A stretch of DNA of 64,000 bases. Origin: Paraburkholderia sp. BCC1885. GTDB taxonomy: Bacteria > Pseudomonadota > Gammaproteobacteria > Burkholderiales > Burkholderiaceae. The stretch covers positions 62,001 to 126,000 of the forward strand of contig NZ_CAAJGM010000155.1 in NCBI RefSeq assembly GCF_900996235.1. The letters run 5' to 3'. The notes beneath the pieces were generated by a model that had not been told where the DNA came from, did not search any database, and saw only the letters and a program-made list of their open reading frames with translations. Shown piece by piece: positions 60,039-64,000 of the stretch. Every line of letters starts with the position of its first letter. Positions within the stretch are counted from its first letter, which is position 1. A program made the translations under genes and the position numbers.

Positions 60039-61043
60039 ATGGATACGCTACAAAATATGCGGGTGTTCGCGCGCGTGGTGGAGGCCGGCAGCTTCACCGC
60101 CGCCGCGCAGTCGCTCAATTCGACGACAGGCGCCATGTCGCGCGCGGTCTCGGAGCTCGAAGCCCATCTGCGCACCCGTCTGATGAACCGCTCGACCCGG
60201 CGCCTCGCGCTCACGACCGCCGGCGAACGCTATCTGAAGCGCTGCCGGCAGATTCTCGCGGACGTCGATACCGCGGAGGAGGAAGCCAGTTGCGCGCATG
60301 AGCGCCCTACCGGCGCGCTGCGCATGCACAGCTTCGCCAGCATCGGACAGCATTACGTGCTGCCGGCGATTTCGCGCTATCGCACGCTCTATCCGGAGGT
60401 CACCGTCGAGCTGACGCTGTCGCAACGCATGCCGGATCTGTACGAAGGTAGCAGCGACGTGTCGGTGGTCACGGCCTCGAGCTTGCCGAATTCGGATCTC
60501 GTGTCACTGTTACTGGGCTCTACGTTCAACATCCTGTGTGCATCGCCGGCCTATCTGCGTGCCCGCGGAGCACCGAAAGAACCGCGCGATCTGGCGCATC
60601 ACGAATGTCTGATCCTGCAAACGCCCGCCTTTCCTGCCAACGATTGGCTGCTCGAAGGCCCCCACGGCAGTGAGTTGATGGAAGTCAGCGGGTCGGTACA
60701 GGTGAATATCGCGGAGTCGCTGGTGGTGGCGATCCGCGAAGGCATGGGGATCGGCACGCTGCCGCTCTATGCGGCAATCGACGGGCTGCGCGACGGGTCC
60801 ATGGTACGGGTTCTACCGGCGCACACGCTGCAGAAGACGAGCATTTACGCGCTCTATCCTTCGCGCAAGTTCATCGACGCGAAGACTCGCACGTGGGTCG
60901 AATTCCTTCGCACGCATATGCCGAAGGTCATCGCCCGCGATGAGGCGTTGCTCGCCGAAGTGGGACAGACCGATCCGCGCGACGGCCTTTTGCCCGTGCG
61001 CGGCGAACCGGCCGTCGCGCTGGATCAACCGTTCGAGCATTGA
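60039..61043 (+). CDS. LysR-family regulator, AaeR-like position
   Basis: A 334-residue LysR protein. The helix-turn-helix region is MRVFARVVEAGSFTAAAQSLNS-type over residues 7-30, then MSRAVSELEAHLRTRL; the substrate domain begins near 90. The sequence type (LNRSTRRLALTTAGERYLKRCRQIL) is that of LysR proteins controlling divergent efflux or catabolic genes. AAGGA precedes ATG 60039. It is divergent from the FUSC gene, and probably regulates it in response to an aromatic acid. Confidence 0.93.
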   Translation: MDTLQNMRVFARVVEAGSFTAAAQSLNSTTGAMSRAVSELEAHLRTRLMNRSTRRLALTTAGERYLKRCRQILADVDTAEEEASCAHERPTGALRMHSFASIGQHYVLPAISRYRTLYPEVTVELTLSQRMPDLYEGSSDVSVVTASSLPNSDLVSLLLGSTFNILCASPAYLRARGAPKEPRDLAHHECLILQTPAFPANDWLLEGPHGSELMEVSGSVQVNIAESLVVAIREGMGIGTLPLYAAIDGLRDGSMVRVLPAHTLQKTSIYALYPSRKFIDAKTRTWVEFLRTHMPKVIARDEALLAEVGQTDPRDGLLPVRGEPAVALDQPFEH

Positions 61044-61237
61044 GGTTCTGCGGAGGCGGGATACGCGCTACTGAGCGTGCCTCGCGCCCATTTTGCATCG
61101 CAAGTTGACTCTCTTCGTGCTGAAGGCGCATATGCTTATTCCAGAATGAGCTTTGCGCCGGACCTAAACCAACTAAAGTTCAAGATGGCTGGTTGTGCCG
61201 CCCCGATTCGCAATTCAAACCGATACGGAGCAACACC

Positions 61238-62632
61238 ATGGGTATCTGGAAGCCGGACCCGAGCTTTTACCCGTCGCCGCGGCTTGCCGCGCAGGCGCCG
61301 CCCGAAAAGCTCGCTTATGTGGCCGCGTTCGATCCCGATCGCACACGACCCGATGGGATCGCCGTGGTCGACGTCGACCCTGCATCCCCGGCCTATGCAC
61401 GCATCGTCGGTAATGTGTCGATGCCGCACACCGGCGACGAACTGCATCACTTCGGCTGGAACGCCTGCTCCTCATGTCTTTGCCCCAACGCGCCGCATCC
61501 GCATATTGAGCGGCGTTACCTCGTCGTGCCGGGACTACGCTCCTCACGCATCTATATCCTCGATACGAAAGCCGATCCGCTGAATCCCACCATCGCCAAG
61601 GTGATCGAGCCGGAGACGATTGCGAGCCGCACCGGTTATACGCGTCCGCATACGGTGCATTGCGGACCAGGCGGCATCTACGTGACCGCGCTCGGGAGTG
61701 CCGACGGTGGCGCGCCCGGCGGGATTTTCCTGCTGGATCCCGAGAGCTTCGAGCCGCTCGGGCGCTGGGAGGTCGACCGTGGCCCGCAGCAACTCGCTTA
61801 CGACGGCTGGTGGCATCTGGGCTACGACACACTCGTAACCAGTGAATGGGGCACGCCCGATACCTTCGAAAACGGCCTGATTCCGGAAGTGCTTTTAGGT
61901 GCACGGTACGGCCGCCGTCTGCATTTCTGGGATTTCACGCGCCGCAAGCATCTGCAGGAGATCGACTTCGGGCCAGAATATCAGCTCGTATTCGAACTGC
62001 GCCCGGCCCACGACCCGACCAAAGCGTATGGTTTCGTCAATTGCGTGATCAGCCTGAAGGATCTGTCGTCGTCCATCTGGATTTGGTATCGCGACAAGAA
62101 CGCGTGGGCAGTGCGCAAGATCATCGACATTCCAGCCGAGGCAGCCGATCCCACCTTGCTGCCGCCGATACTCAAATCATTCGGCGCCGTGCCGCCGCTC
62201 GTGACCGACATCGATCTGTCGATGGACGACCGGTTTCTGTATGTGTCCTGCTGGGGCACCGGCGATCTGCTGCAATACGATGTGTCCGATCCATTCACGC
62301 CTAGACTGGTCGGGAAAGTGAGGATCGGCGGCATCGTCTCGCGCTCGACGCACCCGGGCGCATCGAACGGCGCCTTGAACGGTGGTCCGCAGATGGTCGA
62401 GGTCAGCCGCGACGGCAAGCGCGTCTATTTCACGAACTCGCTTTACGGTGCGGTCGATCAGCAGTTCTATCCCGAGGGCATTGACGGCTGGATGGTGAAG
62501 CTGGATGCCGGACCAGACGGTGGCCTCGCCTTCGACGAGAAGTTTTTCCTGGCTTGGCCCGAGGGTCATCGACCCCATCAGATTCGTCTGCAAGGCGGCG
62601 ACTGTTCATCCGATTCGTATTGCTATCCCTGA
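61238..62632 (+). CDS. mtoX: Selenium-binding protein 56 family, probable methanethiol oxidase
   Basis: A 464-residue beta-propeller of the SBP56 family, whose bacterial members oxidise methanethiol to formaldehyde, H2S and H2O2 with copper. The HHFGWNACSSC block (residues 70-80) with two cysteines, RPHTVHCGPGG near 146, TSEWGTP near 205 and VSCWGTGDLLQYD near 345 are family hallmarks and include histidines proposed as metal ligands. No signal peptide is seen, although some characterised enzymes are periplasmic. GGAG precedes the ATG. It overlaps no gene and lies five bases before the membrane protein gene. Confidence 0.9.
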   Translation: MGIWKPDPSFYPSPRLAAQAPPEKLAYVAAFDPDRTRPDGIAVVDVDPASPAYARIVGNVSMPHTGDELHHFGWNACSSCLCPNAPHPHIERRYLVVPGLRSSRIYILDTKADPLNPTIAKVIEPETIASRTGYTRPHTVHCGPGGIYVTALGSADGGAPGGIFLLDPESFEPLGRWEVDRGPQQLAYDGWWHLGYDTLVTSEWGTPDTFENGLIPEVLLGARYGRRLHFWDFTRRKHLQEIDFGPEYQLVFELRPAHDPTKAYGFVNCVISLKDLSSSIWIWYRDKNAWAVRKIIDIPAEAADPTLLPPILKSFGAVPPLVTDIDLSMDDRFLYVSCWGTGDLLQYDVSDPFTPRLVGKVRIGGIVSRSTHPGASNGALNGGPQMVEVSRDGKRVYFTNSLYGAVDQQFYPEGIDGWMVKLDAGPDGGLAFDEKFFLAWPEGHRPHQIRLQGGDCSSDSYCYP

Positions 62633-62637
62633 GCGCG

Positions 62638-63273
62638 ATGAATCTGCCGACCTCCTCATGGTGGACATGGCTCGCGGTTGCCGCGCTCGGCACGTTTCAC
62701 GGTCTGAACCCGGCGATGGGATGGTTGTTCGCGGTTGCACTCGGCCTCTATCGACGCAGTCGACGGGTGGTTTTGCTGTCGCTGATCCCAATTGCGTTTG
62801 GCCATGCCGTTGCCGCCGGCAGCATGTTGATGGCAGGACTGTCTCTGGGGATGGTGATCGACCATACCGTGTTGAATCGCGTGTGTGGGACGTTACTGAT
62901 TGGCTGGGCGGCGTGGCATGCGCTGCGCGGTCATCGGATGCGGCCGTTGGTCGGAATGCAGACGGGCTTAGCCGGTTTGGCGGTTTGGTCGTTCGTGGTG
63001 GCCGGCTCACATGGCGCCGGTCTGATGTTGATTCCGGCGTTGATGCCGATGTGCGGTGCGCTGTCTAATGCAACCGGGATAGGTTCTACCGCGACGATCG
63101 CCACGGTCGCCCTGTTCGTGCACACCGCAGCAATGCTGTTGACGACGGGGGTGATCGCGCTCGCCGTTTACGATCACTTCGGGGTCGCGGGGTTGCGCAC
63201 CAAGTGGCTTAACTTCGATCTGCTCTGGAGCGGTACGCTCGCGACCTGCGGGGCCATACAGCTGGCTCTGTGA
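62638..63273 (+). CDS. Six-helix membrane protein linked to the SBP56 gene
   Basis: A 211-residue protein with about six hydrophobic helices. FHGLNPAMGWLFAVALG near residues 20-36 and a second half-block GSHGAGLMLIPALMPM near 127-142 place conserved histidines within helices, a layout reminiscent of metal or small-solute permeases such as NicO/RcnA, though I cannot assign it. It starts five bases after the SBP56 stop, so it almost certainly shares its mRNA. It may supply copper or move a sulfur compound. Confidence 0.75.
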   Translation: MNLPTSSWWTWLAVAALGTFHGLNPAMGWLFAVALGLYRRSRRVVLLSLIPIAFGHAVAAGSMLMAGLSLGMVIDHTVLNRVCGTLLIGWAAWHALRGHRMRPLVGMQTGLAGLAVWSFVVAGSHGAGLMLIPALMPMCGALSNATGIGSTATIATVALFVHTAAMLLTTGVIALAVYDHFGVAGLRTKWLNFDLLWSGTLATCGAIQLAL

Positions 63274-63300
63274 GGAATGCCATTTTTAGGGTGTTTAATG

Positions 63301-64000
63301 GTAAGCGCCCGGCGATCCCAGGGGTTCGGCAGCCGACGTCAGCCTACTGTTGAAGCTGAGGCTGCCAGAGATGTGGCAACAGCTCATCGAGGCGGCTAGC
63401 GGGCTGTGTAGGGAGCCGTGTCAGGACGTCTTTCAGATAGACATAGGGGTCGTGCCCATTAAGCTTAGCCGACTGAATGAGACTCATCACTGCAGCCTGA
63501 CGCCGGCCCGCTCGAGCTGAACCCGCGAAGAGCCAGTTCCCCCTGCTAACGGCAATCGGCCTTATTTGATTCTCGCACCAGTTGTTATCAACGGGAAGCT
63601 GCGGATCATCGAGGTATCGGGTGAGCGCTGCCCACCGCCGCAGACTGTAGTCGAGCGCCTTCGCTATGGACGAACCTTCGTTCACGCGCGCACGCTGCAG
63701 AACCATCCAGGCGTGCAGCGCTTCGGCTACGGGGCGCGCACATCGTTGGCGAAGTTCTAATCGATTTTCGGAGGAGAGATCACGCGCTTCGCGCTCGACA
63801 TCGTACAGCTGGCTGATGTAGCGCAACGCATCTTCGGCGATCTGGCTTCGACTGGCGACATGCAAGTCATAGAACTTACGGCGCGCGTGGGCAAGGCAAC
63901 CAACTTCAGTCACGCCCTGGGCGAACAGCTGCTTGTAGCCCGCGAAGTCATCGCACACCAAGTGGCCGCGCCATGGATCGAGGAAGGCTCGCGCATGCTC
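63301..64000 (-). mobile_element. IS66-family insertion sequence, one end
   Basis: The element begins at 63301 with GTAAGCGCCCGGC, the typical IS66 terminal repeat start GTAAGCG, and runs off the right edge. It carries the C-terminal part of the transposase on the minus strand. The eight bases before it, GTTTAATG (63293-63300), should be one copy of the target duplication. It lies 28 bases after the membrane protein gene. Confidence 0.85.
63344..64000 (-). CDS. tnpC: IS66 transposase TnpC (C-terminal part, partial)
   Basis: Visible are 218 residues of the IS66 large transposase with the catalytic DDE-type core: VCDDFAGYKQLF, then LAHARRKFYDLHVA, and DNNWCENQIRPIAVSRGNWLFAGSARAG with the conserved glutamate. 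The C-terminal extension ends LDELLPHLW as in intact copies. The N-terminus lies beyond 64000. No frameshift is seen in the visible part, so the element may be active. Confidence 0.93.
   Translation of the reverse strand, partial: EHARAFLDPWRGHLVCDDFAGYKQLFAQGVTEVGCLAHARRKFYDLHVASRSQIAEDALRYISQLYDVEREARDLSSENRLELRQRCARPVAEALHAWMVLQRARVNEGSSIAKALDYSLRRWAALTRYLDDPQLPVDNNWCENQIRPIAVSRGNWLFAGSARAGRRQAAVMSLIQSAKLNGHDPYVYLKDVLTRLPTQPASRLDELLPHLWQPQLQQ

Overview
The window is GC-rich, densely coded DNA with the gene content of a Burkholderia-group betaproteobacterium, most likely Paraburkholderia. Supporting signs are the Burkholderia-like T6SS TssF, the CioAB-type cytochrome bd with a DUF2474 peptide, the mdcABCDEGH malonate decarboxylase set, the many accessory catabolic and transport loci, and the absence of housekeeping, rRNA or tRNA genes, which suggests a secondary replicon. 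The taxonomic call is inference from gene families; I could not run a database search.

Layout: 1-1323, the end of a type VI secretion cluster (tssF running off the left edge, preceded by a truncated VgrG). 1867-4079, an orphan SsuA-type binding protein and a small MscS channel. 4181-8677, a likely Baeyer-Villiger operon (BVMO, SDR, PF10118 hydrolase, epoxide-hydrolase-like enzyme) behind a perfect palindromic operator. 8823-9955, a urea transporter overlapping a convergent small lipoprotein. 10659-11295, a HigBA toxin-antitoxin pair with its own palindrome. 11398-14164, cioA-cioB-DUF2474 behind a perfect FNR/ANR box. 14574-21863, a response regulator, a convergent hybrid histidine kinase, a sigma-factor-like protein and an 1137-residue fusion of a GMC oxidoreductase with an alpha/beta hydrolase. 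22861-28988, a histidine-type ABC transporter with a HutC repressor and a histidine-ammonia-lyase homologue that lacks the catalytic MIO triad. 29215-30039, arylamine N-acetyltransferase. 30515-38640, an iron locus (OprB porin, beta-propeller, Tat-exported DyP peroxidase, FbpABC) behind a Fur-like site. 38625-40585, a LysR regulator and an EamA exporter. 40641-41366, YefM-YoeB toxin-antitoxin. 41514-50107, MFS carrier, GntR regulator and complete malonate decarboxylase operon. 50110-50848, the wreck of a ytfQRT sugar transporter. 50852-57492, AlkB, a metallophosphoesterase, an MgtC protein, a YmgE-type protein, a CoA-transferase and small secreted proteins. 57650-61043, an AaeB-like FUSC pump with a divergent LysR. 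61238-63273, an SBP56/methanethiol oxidase with a membrane partner. 63301-64000, one end of an IS66 element.

The most unusual items are the MIO-less HutH homologue embedded in a HutC-controlled amino-acid transporter operon, the porin/propeller/DyP/FbpABC iron locus, and the GMC-oxidoreductase/hydrolase fusion next to a sigma-like protein and a two-component pair. All three are predictions from sequence reading.
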